Notes: generated from the letters alone by a model not told the origin. Counted from the first letter of the stretch, positions 10,622 through 21,793 are shown. The stretch is 58,251 bases of DNA from Phoronis australis (GCA_002633005.1 NMRA01000122.1:854518-912768); one strand, 5' to 3'. A program made the numbers and translations.

Positions 10622-10922
10622 AGACAGATAGGTAAACGAGTCCGAATGTTGCAAAGATTTTGCTGAATTGAGAGACCTGAACACATGTACTGAAGACGGG
10701 GCATTGTTCCTGCGAGAGCGCACACCTGAGTCTGTTTCAGAGATGGTTATGCTTGGAAGAGAAATATATATTGAGGCACTCGTCAAAGAAAAGGGGCGCA
10801 AGAACGACGAGCCAGATATTCAAGAGGACCGACCGTAAGGAGACTGAGTGGAAAGGTGCCGGCTCCTTCTTCCACAAAGCCGGTCACCTGGCCAGAGACT
10901 GTCGCAAGCCCGTCAGATGAAG
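10622..10922 (+). mobile_element. Degenerate retroelement gag with zinc-knuckle remnant
   Basis: One plus-strand frame reads ELRDLNTCTEDGALFLRERT and then VSEMVMLGREIYIEAL. That is the C-terminal capsid helix pattern (FLxER.P.s..EM..LA..Y.EA) of many Ty3/gypsy gag proteins. After a stop near 10838 another frame reads HKAGHLARDCRK, the second half of a CCHC zinc knuckle whose first cysteines are lost. No pol follows and I see no LTR, so this is a fossil. Confidence 0.55.
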
Positions 10923-10939
10923 CAGCACCAAAAAGTTAT

Positions 10940-10961
10940 TGGGGGGGGGGGGGGGNGGGGC
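10940..10961. repeat. Poly-G run with an embedded n
   Basis: A G homopolymer broken by one n at 10956. This is likely a sequencing or gap-closure problem. Confidence 0.8.
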
Positions 10962-12887
10962 GTTGCTTTTCACTCGCAGGCCGCTACTCCCCCCAACCCC
11001 GCTTCCTACGGCCATGCAAAAGCGTGCCAATTTCATGATACTTCGCTGCAATTCATTAGACGGGGTGTATTATATGTTGTTGGGATTGTGAAATAAATTA
11101 TATTGATCTGCATAATCTTGAAACAGAAGTTTCTTCCTTAGTAAATTTTAGCCTCAGTAAAACGGCCGTCCCGGAGTACACAGCGACACTAGAAGCTCCA
11201 TGTCTTTACACCTAATGCCGCAATGTCCATCATGCACTTTTGTAGCGGCGTTGTCGCGCCATTGAACTCGGATCCACGTTTTCTAATTGTTTTGTTGCCG
11301 TTATGTTTTGATTTTTTTGGTTGCATTATTTTATTCGTCCTCCAATCCCAACCAAGTATGTTGTGCTGTGGGCTGCATCTCCAGCGGGCCGGAGGAAGAT
11401 GGATTAACTTGATAAATATCCGTGGATTTGCGTCGCCTTCCAGACGTCAAGCAAAGACACTAAAACGCAGAGTTAGTTAGCAAAGCAAGTTCGTCGGTTC
11501 AAATTTGAACCGAACAGGGTCCTCTTTCTTGAATTCTTCCAATTCCTGGAAGTATTTCCACAACCATACCCCTCGACGGTTTCCGATGACCTGTGAAAGT
11601 GTTCCCAACCTTCTAAAGGTAGGTTTATTATCAGAACAACGCGTTTCTTACCTCCAAGCCAAAGAAGAGTTCTATTTCTGTGTAATCCCTATATTCTGCC
11701 AATCTGTCAATGGACTTATGTGACGCGGCTTTTTAAAGATACTATTTCTTCTACTTTCACCTGCTTAGAACACAGAATGAGTTGAAATATTTCCTTCGTG
11801 CCTATATTAAATAGGAATGTGGCCGCGTACATACAAAACAAACAGTCGACACTTTCTCAAAACTAAGTTTGCAATGCACGAAATCTAGCCACAACGTGCC
11901 GTTCACTGTTTAGGTTCAAACCTGTCGTCAACAATTTTAAAACTTAGTAAAGCTTTTTTAGCAGTTACATGTGGTTTTACTGCCTTTGTTTGTCTAGACA
12001 ATTGATTTGTTAAATTGCTTGAAATAATCAGCGAGACATTTCAAAATAATGCACAATCGGTAATGGCGATACTAATTTGCATAACACTTGGAACTCACGT
12101 GGGACATTCTTCAGCTTGTTTACATCACTTTTCTTTTTTACACATATTTTCCTTCACAATAATTCAACCTTGAAGTTGAAGTCCGGGGGAGCAACTTTCG
12201 ACTAAACTACTAAAAAAACATGGAAATTTCGTTTTGCCCATGTCATAAATCTGAGACTGTGACTATAGCCAAAGATTTTATAGTTACCTATAAGTGGGAT
12301 ATAGTATCTTTGCTATAGCTGAACTGTTCAGTGCTACTACGTACTCGGTGTTATATAACCAGTCGTGTCGTAATACATTCCAGGCAAAGATTTTATAGAT
12401 ACCTATTTATAGTATATTTGTTCCAGGTCACGTGAGAAATTCTAATATCGCCTTCATCTGTGACATACAAACAGCTTACGATAATATAAGAGGCGCATGT
12501 ATAAAGAATGGACATAGTCGGTGTTTGACTATCGGATAAGAATTGATTGGGGAGGCTTGCCCCCGGCTAGCTGCCGTGGCTTCCTACTGCCTTACCGTAA
12601 CGAACCCAGGCGTTCCCGCCTGCCATTTCAGTGAGCAAACAAATAATAGCGAACGAATAGCTAGAACAAAAGCTCCAAGACCTCGACTTTCCAATTGTTT
12701 CTCGATGAAAATGGACTATTTTCTATCGTGCAAGGTCATCAACGAACCGGGTTTCTGCAACAGCTGAGCTATTGTCGGAAGCGATAACATGGTGCAGGTG
12801 ATCTAAAATATTTTTGGTCCACCACACATGAAGGACAAAAAGCCTCCCCAATTAGCCTTTCCCACAATAAATAACTATACGGTAAAA
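10962..12887. other. Intergenic, upstream of the Ly6 gene
   Basis: No recognisable exon or RNA gene. Phrases such as AAAGATTTTATAG occur twice (about 12271 and 12387) in a short imperfect repeat. It presumably includes distal promoter sequence for the gene starting at 13011. Confidence 0.45.
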
Positions 12888-12900
12888 GGGTCAAAGGTCG
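12888..12900 (+). promoter_or_regulatory. DR1-like site 110 bp upstream of the Ly6 start codon
   Basis: GGGTCA-A-AGGTCG is a near-consensus direct repeat with one spacer base, placed where a proximal promoter element would be. The evidence is the match and its position only. Confidence 0.25.
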
Positions 12901-13010
12901 TTTCCTATGCGACAGATAACGACTGGCGATTTTTGCATTGGGAAGATATTGACATCTGTCTCGGCTGTGTCGTGCGGTGTTCTTTCGCCTTGTAATAGTG
13001 CCGGAGAATT

Positions 13011-13065
13011 ATGCTGAAGTTTGCCTTGTTCATATCTGTAGCTCTTTTCTACATGACAGCAACAG
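13011..13065 (+). CDS. Ly6 gene exon 1, signal peptide
   Basis: 18 codons plus one base, from ATG to ACAG followed by GTAAGT, a strong donor giving a phase-1 intron. The peptide is a typical signal sequence: Lys3, then a hydrophobic core, then a small-residue end. This exon is found only once in the window. Confidence 0.85.
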
Positions 13066-16000
13066 GTAAGTCGACCACGAAATTTGCATTTTAACTATAA
13101 AAACAATTTCAACGGCTCTTCAACGGCAGGTGAAGGTACAGTGAAACGTCAGAACTCAGGCGTCACCGTATACAAAACTGCACAGTCAACGGACTCATAA
13201 ACACGGGCACGGACGCATGAACACGACTCACGGACCTGCAAACACCGTCCACTGACTCACAAACACGGGAACGGACTCACAAAAGACGATCCACGCACCG
13301 AAATACACGGGACACGTACTCATATTCACGAGGAAACACGGGTCACGGACTCATCGGCTTCCTGGATTAGCTGACATCTCCATTTTGTCCGTAAACCGTG
13401 TTAGGCGGTCCGTTAACCGTGTTTCCTCGGGAATATGAGTCCGTGTCTCGCCGGTGTATTTGGGTGCGTGGATCGTGTTTTGTGAGTTCGTTCCCGTGTT
13501 TGGGAGTCAGTGGACGTTGTTTGCAGGTCCGTGAGTGGTGTTCATGCGTCCGTGGGCCGTGTTTATTAGTACGTTTACCGTGTGTAGAGGAATGGAGTAG
13601 GCCGGGCAACGCTAACTCAGTTAACACGTTTCCTTTTGATAACGTTTTCAATACCAATAGGGCAATTACAGCGGTCCTGGATTTTGATGATCGGTTTCGT
13701 GCCTATTCAAGTGACTATTACCAAGAAAACTGTACAGGTAGGTAGTGAAATGTAGGCAGTAGCGTGCAGAGGTTTGGTGATGCCCGGGCGATGCCCCTCA
13801 CTCTACTCAAGTGCATTGTAACTACAAATCGGTCACAACTTGAAAAAGTTAAAAGTTTATCCCTTCTGAGTAAATGCATCCCCTAGTATGTGGATGCCCG
13901 GGTCCGTCGCCCCAGGTGCTCCGCGCGGCACTGCTCCCCCTCCCCTTGTGCACGCTGGGAGGTATTTAGCCATAAGACAAACTTACCGCTGAACTTCATT
14001 TTGTGCTTCATTGTACTCTTATCGCGACTTACGGAGAAAACTATATATGAATCTATTTGAGAACTTGGACATTCTCCTGCTCGATTATTGGTATGAGTCA
14101 CTTATATTGATCCCGCATTTTGAGCTAGTTTGCTGATTAACATATCAAACTGATGTGATTCGTGGTTGTATCGGCCTGGACGCATTCTGTATTGTAAACG
14201 TTTGACCCGTTGTGTGTGTGGCTTTCGCAATACAGCATTATCTCCGGTGTGGGTATGGCCTGATTGAATGATTTCGCAATACAGTATTATCACGAGAAAC
14301 AATATGACCGCCGGTCCTCTAAATCGGACTGACTCAAGACCAATGAGATAAATATAACTCATTGCTCAAGACCCCAAATCGGCTTTGTAATAAGGACAAT
14401 GGTCGGATTTCGACCGCAAGAATTATATGACGTCGCACATGACCAATGGTGCGTTCACGAGAACGCAAGATGAAGCAATACCTCGCCATTTTCACGAAAG
14501 ACGTCGCTCTAGTCGGTTAGCGAATACACGCAGTGTTGGCTTACGTAGTAAATGAATAACCCTGAGATGTTACAAGCGAAGCACGTGATCACGCTACCCT
14601 TTTCTCCTGCGTGTCTTAGTCTTTAGTTGCTCACATTTTCAGCCTAGTAAATCCACCTGAGACGACGACGTAGCGTTCAACTGTGGGTGCTGATTAGAAT
14701 CGTGAAAATGGCCATTACATGCCAACAAATACGTCGAACGCGTCCGAATTAAAATAGGAAGGTGTCGCCGTCTCCCAAATATTTACTACATTTCATGGAA
14801 ATCAGTCGCGTATTATAGAGGCGAGCGTGAAAAAATCCTTTAGGAGGCGAAGCGGTAATCTAGCCTGTCCATCTAGCATTAAGACCGTATGAATGTACTT
14901 GCCAAACTCCCAAAAGATGTGGCAAGGGGTGAGATATAGCCGCGGCTGTAAAATGTAACTAGGGGCACCAGAGTAGCTGGGCCGAAAATCTATGTCAGTC
15001 GTGCCCTTGTCAGTAGGAATATGTCTACCAATTTTCATAATGATCCTCTCAGCCGTTTGACAAATACTGAGGCAGACCACTAAAACCAGCAAAAAGGGCC
15101 CCTAAGTAACGCAGAATGTGTCAAATACATCTCAAAATCGAAAGGTGCTATCCCCATCATTTCAAAATCTTGTTAGCCAAATTTTATTAAAAACCATAAA
15201 AGAACTTTGAAGACTAAAACAACGTAAAAACTAAAATTGTCACTAGTGGTACATTGGTTGTCAGATCAGAATCGTCCAAAAGTCGGAGGCACCCGTAGTC
15301 ACATTTATAGGACATCACTTGCAACATTTCACAAAGATCCTTTAAAGAGTTAAGAGATGCAACCGAGGACGCAAAAAAGACAAAATCACCAGCAGGGGTT
15401 CCACAACTGTCAACCTGTCCGAAAATCCACGTCAGCCCGGCGGTCTTCTCTTTGGAACACACTTGTCGAATTTTTAAGTGGTTTGATGTCAAAAACGGAT
15501 TCGAAAAAATGGCCATTAGGTGGTACAAAAAATACACTGGATCCATACGAAAATAAGAGAGCATCGTCATTTCCTGTTTGCCAGATTTCACGAAAAACAG
15601 AGACAAACGCAAAAAATATAGTTTTCACAAGAGGGTCCGGCGCTAGTCGGATTTGTCTGAAACTCGTAAGCCGTTGTCAGCTCCATAGGAACACATCCGC
15701 CAAATTTCACAAAGATCCTCAGCCGTAGACGCAAAAACGCCATTCCATAAGGAACGCCATTTGATCGCGCCCGAAAATCTTTTGACTGGTTTGGCGAATA
15801 GAGAGCGGTCGGACATCAAAACTGGACTTAAAACTGTTAAAAGTCCCCACTAGGTGACGCAGAATACGCCAAATCCGTTCGAATACGGGAAGGCGTTGTG
15901 GACTCCCTAAGAGAAACCCATTTCCCAGATTTCATGAAAATGTATTAATGAACTCCGAAGATACACAGGGAAACGTAAAAAACTAATATTGCGTCTAGTG

Positions 16001-19000
16001 CCACATCAGTCATCCGATTGGTTTGATACTCGTAGTCATCTGTTGTCTCCTTCGCAGACCCTATACTGGATGGTGCCTGCTACAGCGCACTTTCCCAGGC
16101 CTTCACTGGTTCCCTGCGTGTCCTCGCTAAAATCTAGCCAAAATCTAGACAGTGACCATCGTCTGTGCTGGTGCAGCTAGCACAGACGACGGTCATTGTC
16201 TAGCCAAAATCAAATGCTTTCATTTAAACCGTAATCTCACGCAGCCCTCGCTGGTTCCCTGTGTGTCAGCTAGGGGAAATGCGACATCACCACGCTCATT
16301 CGATCTTAAAATATTGTCGAATGAGCTGGCAACTCAAGTCACAGACATTGCGTATATGTGCCATTTTCGTATCGGCAATTTAGTGTTGGCGAATCTGAAT
16401 AAACTATGAAGTGTTATTTCGAGGCGGAGATGATCTCGATGTTTCCGTTGATGACAAAGTAAGAGATATTCTGAAACCGATTTTAATAGAGTAAAAAGTG
16501 TAATTCCATTTTAGTTTTAGCCAACATTTCAACAAGATGTCCTATTTAACTAGTTGTGTCGCAGACTCGTTTTTCAGTCCGCTTGACAATAACCATAGAT
16601 AAATTACTAATTTAATCCATGGTATAACGTCCAACGGTTGATAAGAGTTCCTGTGGTTGTATTACACCAAAGGCGCTCGGTATAACTTTTTGAAGTTGTG
16701 TTTTTGTGTACTGAATTCGAGGTGATTGGTTTGCCCCTACCCGGCGATACACACACGTACTTCAGACACCACCAATTTCGTATATAGAGCGACGATTCCT
16801 TGATTAGGTTTCTCCATTAACTTCCAACAGACACAGTTACAAACAGCAACTCGTCAAAATAGTAACTCAAAGCGTGAGTGCGGTCATACAAGAAAATCAC
16901 TACAATGCGCAACAGTTGAACAGAAATGAAGAAATTCCAGAATAGAAAATACAAACCTGGGGGAGGCTCATACTCATGAGATTGATTGGCTGCTGATGGA
17001 TGCAGTATAGACAATCTTTGCCACCGACCATAAGTGCTTTCTCGTTATTATCGTTTCCAACTCTAAAAAAATCACTTCTTCCTTCATGAATTGCAGTTCT
17101 TTCCCGCAAATGTATCCTTACGAATCCCATTATTTTCTTGTAAACCACATATCCCTGTTGCAGTGTACAGAGATATTTGTTATATTGTACAATGTGCGTT
17201 CAACCGCTGCATTTTGTCCGACGTAAAAACAAGTGCAGTTTATGAGAAAACATCCGAGTTTGGATAGCGAGTAAAAATGTGTTAGTCACAATAAGGTACA
17301 GTGTTAATTAAAACGTCCGTGCGGAGCTTGAGGGAGGAAGATAGTATACCCTGGAGCAGGGTGACGGTAATTAGCGTAATTATAGAGGTGGCCTAAGTTT
17401 GACCAGATATTAAGCATTTTGTCATACGATGGTTTTAACGCGGCGTGTTCACTTTTTTGATTTTATATGCATTGCAATATTGGCCAATGAAATGGAAATG
17501 ATTGCTTCAGCAATTAACCAGTCTCCCAAAAACTTGATTCTAGGTTGAAGTTGATTTCTTACTATTGTTTTTTGCTTGTTTTTACTAGCAATGCGAATTT
17601 CCAAAACCACTCCAATTTGTGTTAAAAACTGTTATCAAGTTAAACTAAGTACTCCAGTTGAATTTGTGTTAAGAGAACGCAACGCTTGGTAATGGTACAG
17701 CCCAACATGTCTTACTGTGAATGGTCATATGTATTTTTAGCTTTTGCCGTCAAATGTTGGAGTTGCACTGACAGTAAAGCTACACCCGATCCTCTTTGCC
17801 AAGACACGTTCATGTTGAACTCATCCAGCCCGGAAGCCAAAAATAAAACTATTGAGTGTTCCTCAGGATGTTTAAAGGGTGACAACGGCAGCATCTCATC
17901 TTTCCTAGGAAGTAAGTTTTTGACGAGATAGCTGTGTCAATGTGTGGAAACCACTCCACATCAGTGCCAGCTTCGATCAGCTAAACTCTAATCTCTGACC
18001 AGCAAACACCAAACGTGTGGTAGGCTTATTGGTCTGGGGTTGGTCTCCGGATATGGTGTTTAGTCACCGGGTATGGAGTACTTTCGGAGCATATGTGCAT
18101 GGGTAGATTATGTTCAAATGTCTGAAATTGATCATCCTATATCAAAATTCACCAAAACACCAATTAATTTCTTCGAGGGTTCTTTCAGATTGGCAACGTA
18201 ACTTTGTTTTTTGGTTAGAGTAATAAAGATTTTATCGAATTTCAGCTTGCATCAAAATTCGTTGACGCATCATCAATTTGTTACAAGAATACATAAGTCG
18301 CTTACCGTAATTTAGATCGTCAATGAATCAATTGATTTCCTTAGAAGCAAAAACATGTTAATCAGAACCCATGCTAATTACCAGAAGGAAATAATCTTGA
18401 CACATGCCAACACAACGTAAAAGCTGAAGGCATACATTGGGCGCACGGGAGACGTGGAACTCAATGGGGACTTGGGGGGGGGGNNNNNNNNNNNNNNNNN
18501 NNNNNNNNNNNNNNNNNNNNNNNNNNNNNNNNNNNNNNNNNNNNNNNNNNNNNNNNNNNNNNNNNNNNNNNNNNNNNNNNNNNNNNNNNNNNNNNNNNNN
18601 NNNNNNNNNNNNNNNNNNNNNNNNNNNNNNNNNNNNNNNNNNNNNNNNNNNNNNNNNNNNNNNNNNNNNNNNNNNNNNNNNNNNNNNNNNNNNNNNNNNN
18701 NNNNNNNNNNNNNNNNNNNNNNNNNNNNNNNNNNNNNNNNNNNNNNNNNNNNNNNNNNNNNNNNNNNNNNNNNNNNNNNNNNNNNNNNNNNNNNNNNNNN
18801 NNNNNNNNNNNNNNNNNNNNNNNNNNNNNNNNNNNNNNNNNNNNNNNNNNNNNNNNNNNNNNNNNNNNNNNNNNNNNNNNNNNNNNNNNNNNNNNNNNNN
18901 NNNNNNNNNNNNNNNNNNNNNNNNNNNNNNNNNNNNNNNNNNNNNNNNNNNNNNNNNNNNNNNNNNNNNNNNNNNNNNNNNNNNNNNNNNNNNNNNNNNN

Positions 19001-19554
19001 NNNNNNNNNNNNNNNNNNNNNNNNNNNNNNNNNNNNNNNNNNNNNNNNNNNNNNNNNNNNNNNNNNNNNNNNNNNNNNNNNNNNNNNNNNNNNNNNNNNN
19101 NNNNNNNNNNNNNNNNNNACCTACCCACCAACCCACCTACCCACCAACCTACCTACCCACCAACCTACGTACCCACCAACCTACCTACCCACCTACCCAC
19201 TCTTCAATCCACCAACCTACCTAACTACCCGCTCACTTACCTACCAACCTTCCTTCCTACCTATGTATTATCGGTATAACTAATACTATTTCAAACATTT
19301 TAGCATTAGAGTGGAAGGTTCTCCGTGGTTGCTATGATCCAAACAGCGACCCGTACGGTGCAGCCAGATCAGAAGGATGCAGATATAATTACGAAAAAAA
19401 GTACAATGTGGGACTCCTTGAGGTCACAACCAAGGGTGACGCAGGCTGCTATTGCAACAGCGATTACTGCAATGGCGCAATCAGGCTAGCCGTAACACGT
19501 GGTTTGTCGCTAATTGGCTTAATTTGTACAGAAGTCATATTCGCAGCACTGTAG
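13011..19554 (+). CDS. GPI-anchored Ly6/uPAR three-finger protein, three exons
   Basis: The coding exons are 13011-13065, 17741-17911 and 19304-19554, joined by phase-1 introns, with TAG at 19552-19554. The product is 158 residues. Residues 1-18 are a signal peptide (MLKFALFISVALFYMTAT). The mature part begins AFAVKCWSCTDSK and ends with CYCNSDYCN, with the spaced cysteines of the Ly6/uPAR fold. The layout resembles invertebrate Ly6 proteins such as sleepless/quiver: a first CxxC, a central C...C pair and a final CxC...CN. Two N-glycosylation sequons are visible, NSS and NKT. The last 25 residues are hydrophobic and end the protein, typical of a GPI-attachment signal. I therefore expect an extracellular membrane-anchored protein; its partner or ion channel cannot be inferred. 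Exons 2 and 3 recur at 53142-55693. Confidence 0.88.
13195..13572. repeat. Large imperfect inverted repeat (hairpin) in Ly6 intron 1
   Basis: The left arm at about 13195-13350 and the right arm at about 13407-13572 are reverse complements with interruptions. Each arm is about 160 bases and the spacer is about 56. Matching words include ACGGACGCATGAACAC and CACGGACCTGCAAACA on the left, with their complements on the right. Within each arm an ACACGG / ACGGACTCA word recurs, so the arms are themselves built of degenerate short repeats. It starts 130 bases after the signal-peptide exon. It could be a hairpin transposon, an expanded satellite inversion or a structured intronic RNA. Confidence 0.8.
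13672..13737 (+). CDS. Possible 22-residue cassette exon of the Ly6 gene
   Basis: 66 bases lie between an acceptor (GGGCAATTACAG) and a strong donor (GTACAG then GTAGGT). They are open in the phase-1 frame and phase 1 at both ends, so inclusion between exons 1 and 2 would keep the frame. The product reads VLDFDDRFRAYSSDYYQENC, an acidic and aromatic stretch with one cysteine. No homology is recognised. A chance match to splice consensus is quite possible. Confidence 0.3.
13738..14789. other. Ly6 intron 1, no gene seen
   Basis: Contains a short direct repeat near 14222 and 14271 (TTTCGCAATACAG-like). No coding signature. Confidence 0.45.
14790..16035 (-). mobile_element. Hairpin-ended repeat family, copy 1 (inverted, degenerate)
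   Basis: This is a minus-oriented copy of the family best seen at 43118-44630. Shared words in this orientation include AAAAATGGCCATTAGGTGG and AATTTCACAAAGATCCT. It repeats the internal phrases several times and ends where the duplicated Ly6 block begins (16041). No protein is encoded. Left boundary uncertain. Confidence 0.6.
16145..16203. ncRNA. Intronic 25-bp hairpin, pre-miRNA-like (copy A)
   Basis: The left arm at 16145-16169 and right arm at 16179-16203 form a 25-pair stem with a 9-base loop. The only imperfections are one G.U pair and one A.C mismatch. The stem includes TCGTCTGTGCT / AGCACAGACGA. It is in Ly6 intron 1 and conserved unchanged in copy B at 51545-51603. Short direct repeats (CTGGTTCCCTG-like at about 16106 and 16250) lie on both sides. 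It could be a small RNA precursor or the footprint of a short inverted-repeat element; no expression evidence is available. Confidence 0.4.
16204..17740. other. Ly6 intron 1, distal part
   Basis: No exon recognised. The end shows the acceptor GTATTTTTAG at 17740. The whole stretch is conserved in copy B. Confidence 0.5.
17741..17911 (+). CDS. Ly6 gene exon 2 (copy A)
   Basis: 57 codons' worth, phase 1 to phase 1, ending GGA-A then GTAAGT. It encodes the N-terminal half of the three-finger domain: VKCWSCTDSK, then a CQD turn, then CSSGCLKGDNG. It carries both N-glycosylation sequons. Confidence 0.88.
18484..19118. other. Assembly gap of 635 N
   Basis: Scaffold gap in Ly6 intron 2, flanked on the left by a poly-G run and on the right by a CCAACCTACCTACCCA-type simple repeat. 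Reading frames that cross it are meaningless. Copy B shows the likely content at 53885-55256. Confidence 0.99.
19119..19265 (+). repeat. CCTACCCACCAA-type simple repeat
   Basis: Degenerate 4-12 bp repeats of CCTA/CCAA words at the gap edge, in the last part of intron 2. It is longer in copy B (about 55100-55404). Confidence 0.9.
19304..19554 (+). CDS. Ly6 gene exon 3 (copy A), C-terminal domain and GPI signal
   Basis: 251 bases from the acceptor ACATTTTAG to TAG. It encodes LEWKVLRGCYDPNSDPYG, a basic/aromatic middle, CYCNSDYCN and the hydrophobic tail. The tail has an acidic residue, ICTEVIFAAL, where copy B has alanine. A charged residue within a GPI signal core is mildly unusual. Confidence 0.88.
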
Positions 19555-20600
19555 TCAATACTTTTAGACAAACATAGCATGGCCTGTGACCCATTCATTG
19601 GAATCCTGTGCCTTGCTGAAAGTGACACCCACCGGCATTATTTTAAAGTGGAACTTGCACCCACGGTACGTTATTTGTGTAAAGGTCACCTATTTGCAGA
19701 TTTTTTGTTTTCACATTTATAAGTTGTCAATGAATACAACTGCACTTTGTTTAACGTAGCTAGAAGATGTTCAAATAGCATTGTCGTGTAGTTCCTGCTA
19801 TACGTTAACTTAGTTAGGAGCATGCAAATACATCTTTAAGTTCTTTTTTCAAAAGTCACACAAACTTGTGTAGATATTCTCTTTGTCAAAGTAGATTGAC
19901 AACTTAGCAACAGTCGCCTCCTTTAATTACAGTAATTGATTAAGAAAGGGTATCTAAAGGGAACTACAGTTTTATGTAGCCATCAGTGCCCTAGGCCTTG
20001 TCGACCAAAATACAGCCAATGACGTCACTGGCTAGCTGAACTGGGCAAAAATCCCGCACCACTTCGGCTCATGTCAGGTCATTAAAAATGGACAACTTGA
20101 AATGCGGATTCATCACATCAATTCTCTAAAAACACAGGCTAGAACATATTAGGCTTTTTGGCCTTGCCTTAATTACATGTACAAATGTAGTTTTATGGAT
20201 GCATTAGGCGTGAAGTGACTGATCAGTTGTTGCAGGGACTATAAACCCTAAACGTGAAACAAAGCACGTAGATGATAGCAATGCACTAAAGCAGGTAAAA
20301 TGTTAATCTTATCTAATCTAATGAGAGGCGGAGTTATCAGAGGCAAGAAACATTGGTGGTCGTGCAATAAACATTGAACGATACCTCGGGCATATCGGGT
20401 TAGGTGGACCTCGTAAGAGCGATGTCGACCTCGGCCTTCATCAGCGTTGCTCTCCTTGCGTCCGTGTATAACCTCATATTGCCCTCGAAGTCAGTCTGTA
20501 TTTGTATTTTTATAGTAAAATTTGTAACTACCATGGTGAGAAATGGCAATCTCATGTGCTATGTATACAGGTGCTTAATTGTATTGTAATACATAATAAA
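19555..20600 (+). other. Probable Ly6 3' untranslated region with AATAAA at 20595
   Basis: No introns or coding sequence are evident after the TAG. AATAAA at 20595-20600 is a candidate poly(A) signal, giving a 3' UTR of about 1 kb. An open frame at 20404-20589 in this stretch has no family motif and is probably not translated. Confidence 0.35.
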
Positions 20601-21530
20601 ATGATTTGTGTTATCTAGCTGTTCTACATGTAGAAATGTTCAAGATAAAATTTCAAAAACGCTATTAAGGTTTTCTAAGTTGTAATTTTCGTTTCTTTTC
20701 ATGCAACTTTGTCTTTTCATAAAAATCATACAATCCTATTTTTGATAATCCCGCGGACAAAAGTGTAACATTTTAAAAATCAATTCCAAAAAGCGAGGGA
20801 TTCATATGAATCCGATCAGGCATGATTTTTTAAATACGATGTTCCGAAGTTGGCCAAAGTTAGGCATTTTTCTAGGGACCTATGTAACCTAAACGGATCT
20901 TGACCCGTGTGTAGGCCTAAAACCTATACATGGGCTGCGCAACACTGAAATAAGTGGGGCGCTATAGCCCCCAGCCCAGTATGGTGCGCCGCCCATGCAA
21001 TGCACATACAGGGAAACCATAAAAAGCTGACCAACTCTTAAAAATGGTTAGTTTTGCAATCTGATCAAAACAGTATAAACATGAGGTAACAGCCAGCCAT
21101 CAAAATATCTCAATTTGCCCCCTCGCTCCTCTCCCCTGAGAAGGCAAGGGTTATACAACAACGGAGACTCTGGCGTATTTGGAGATGACCTCATAAACAT
21201 TGTCACTCCAGAATAATGTTTTATCATTTTATTCACCAAACAATTTCTCAGAATTTGTGTGTTTAGAGAAATTTCTTTATGATCGACGTATGTCCCGAAT
21301 GATATAATAATTCGTGCGTCGCATGTTCGTTACCAGAGATGAAACCTGAAGACCGGGGTAGGCGATATAACGTCTTTTATTTAATGACTACTACTATTAC
21401 AAGTAAGGTCATTTATATGACAACTACAATTACAAGTAAGGCCAGTTATATGACTATTACAATTACATGTAATAGGTAGTGACTAAACATAGGTAAGGTA
21501 AAAAATACTAATCCCTGGTAAGATGGCCAA
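20601..21530. other. Intergenic, conserved in both duplicates
   Basis: No gene seen. TTACAAGTAAGG-type words repeat at 21395-21480. Confidence 0.45.
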
Positions 21531-21792
21531 ATGAAAAGTGTCGGCCACGTGGAGGTACGAGGGAATGCCGAAAAAAGGGATGGTAGGGGGTGGGAAAATT
21601 TTAAGAAGTTTTCGACGTACGTCGACGAGGCCGGAACGAAGGAGTTGAACAGTAAACTAGCTCCTAAGCACGGTTTTAACTATATATTAATAAAAATAGT
21701 TCCAGGTGATCAGTGCAATGGGCCCACATGCGAGGTCTTGCGCACGTCTGGTACAACGTGTATCAGACCGCCTGTAGTTGTTTTTTTTAAGA
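21531..21792 (+). CDS. Possible exon of unknown function
   Basis: An ATG-started open frame of 88 codons that runs to AAGAG followed by GTGAGT, a perfect donor context. The product is basic at first (MKSVGHVEVRGNAEKRDGR) with three cysteines near the end. It is kept in copy B with one Ser/Arg change, but copy B gains one T in the terminal T-run, which shifts its frame. The homology shared with the ATP-grasp locus starts exactly at the GTGAGT, so this may be a leftover 5' exon of the duplicated locus. No family is recognised. Confidence 0.25.
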
Positions 21793-21793
21793 G

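Noticed and set aside
13367-13745. Open frames on both strands rich in Arg, His and Thr
   Set aside because: They follow the short repeats of the inverted repeat, whose composition keeps frames open.
18358-19279. Long open frames on both strands of about 250-280 codons
   Set aside because: They consist almost wholly of N and cross the assembly gap.
20404-20589. Hydrophobic open frame (61 codons), also at 56545-56730
   Set aside because: It lies in the probable Ly6 3' UTR, has no start in good context and no family motif. An alternative last exon was considered but no phase-compatible junction is convincing.
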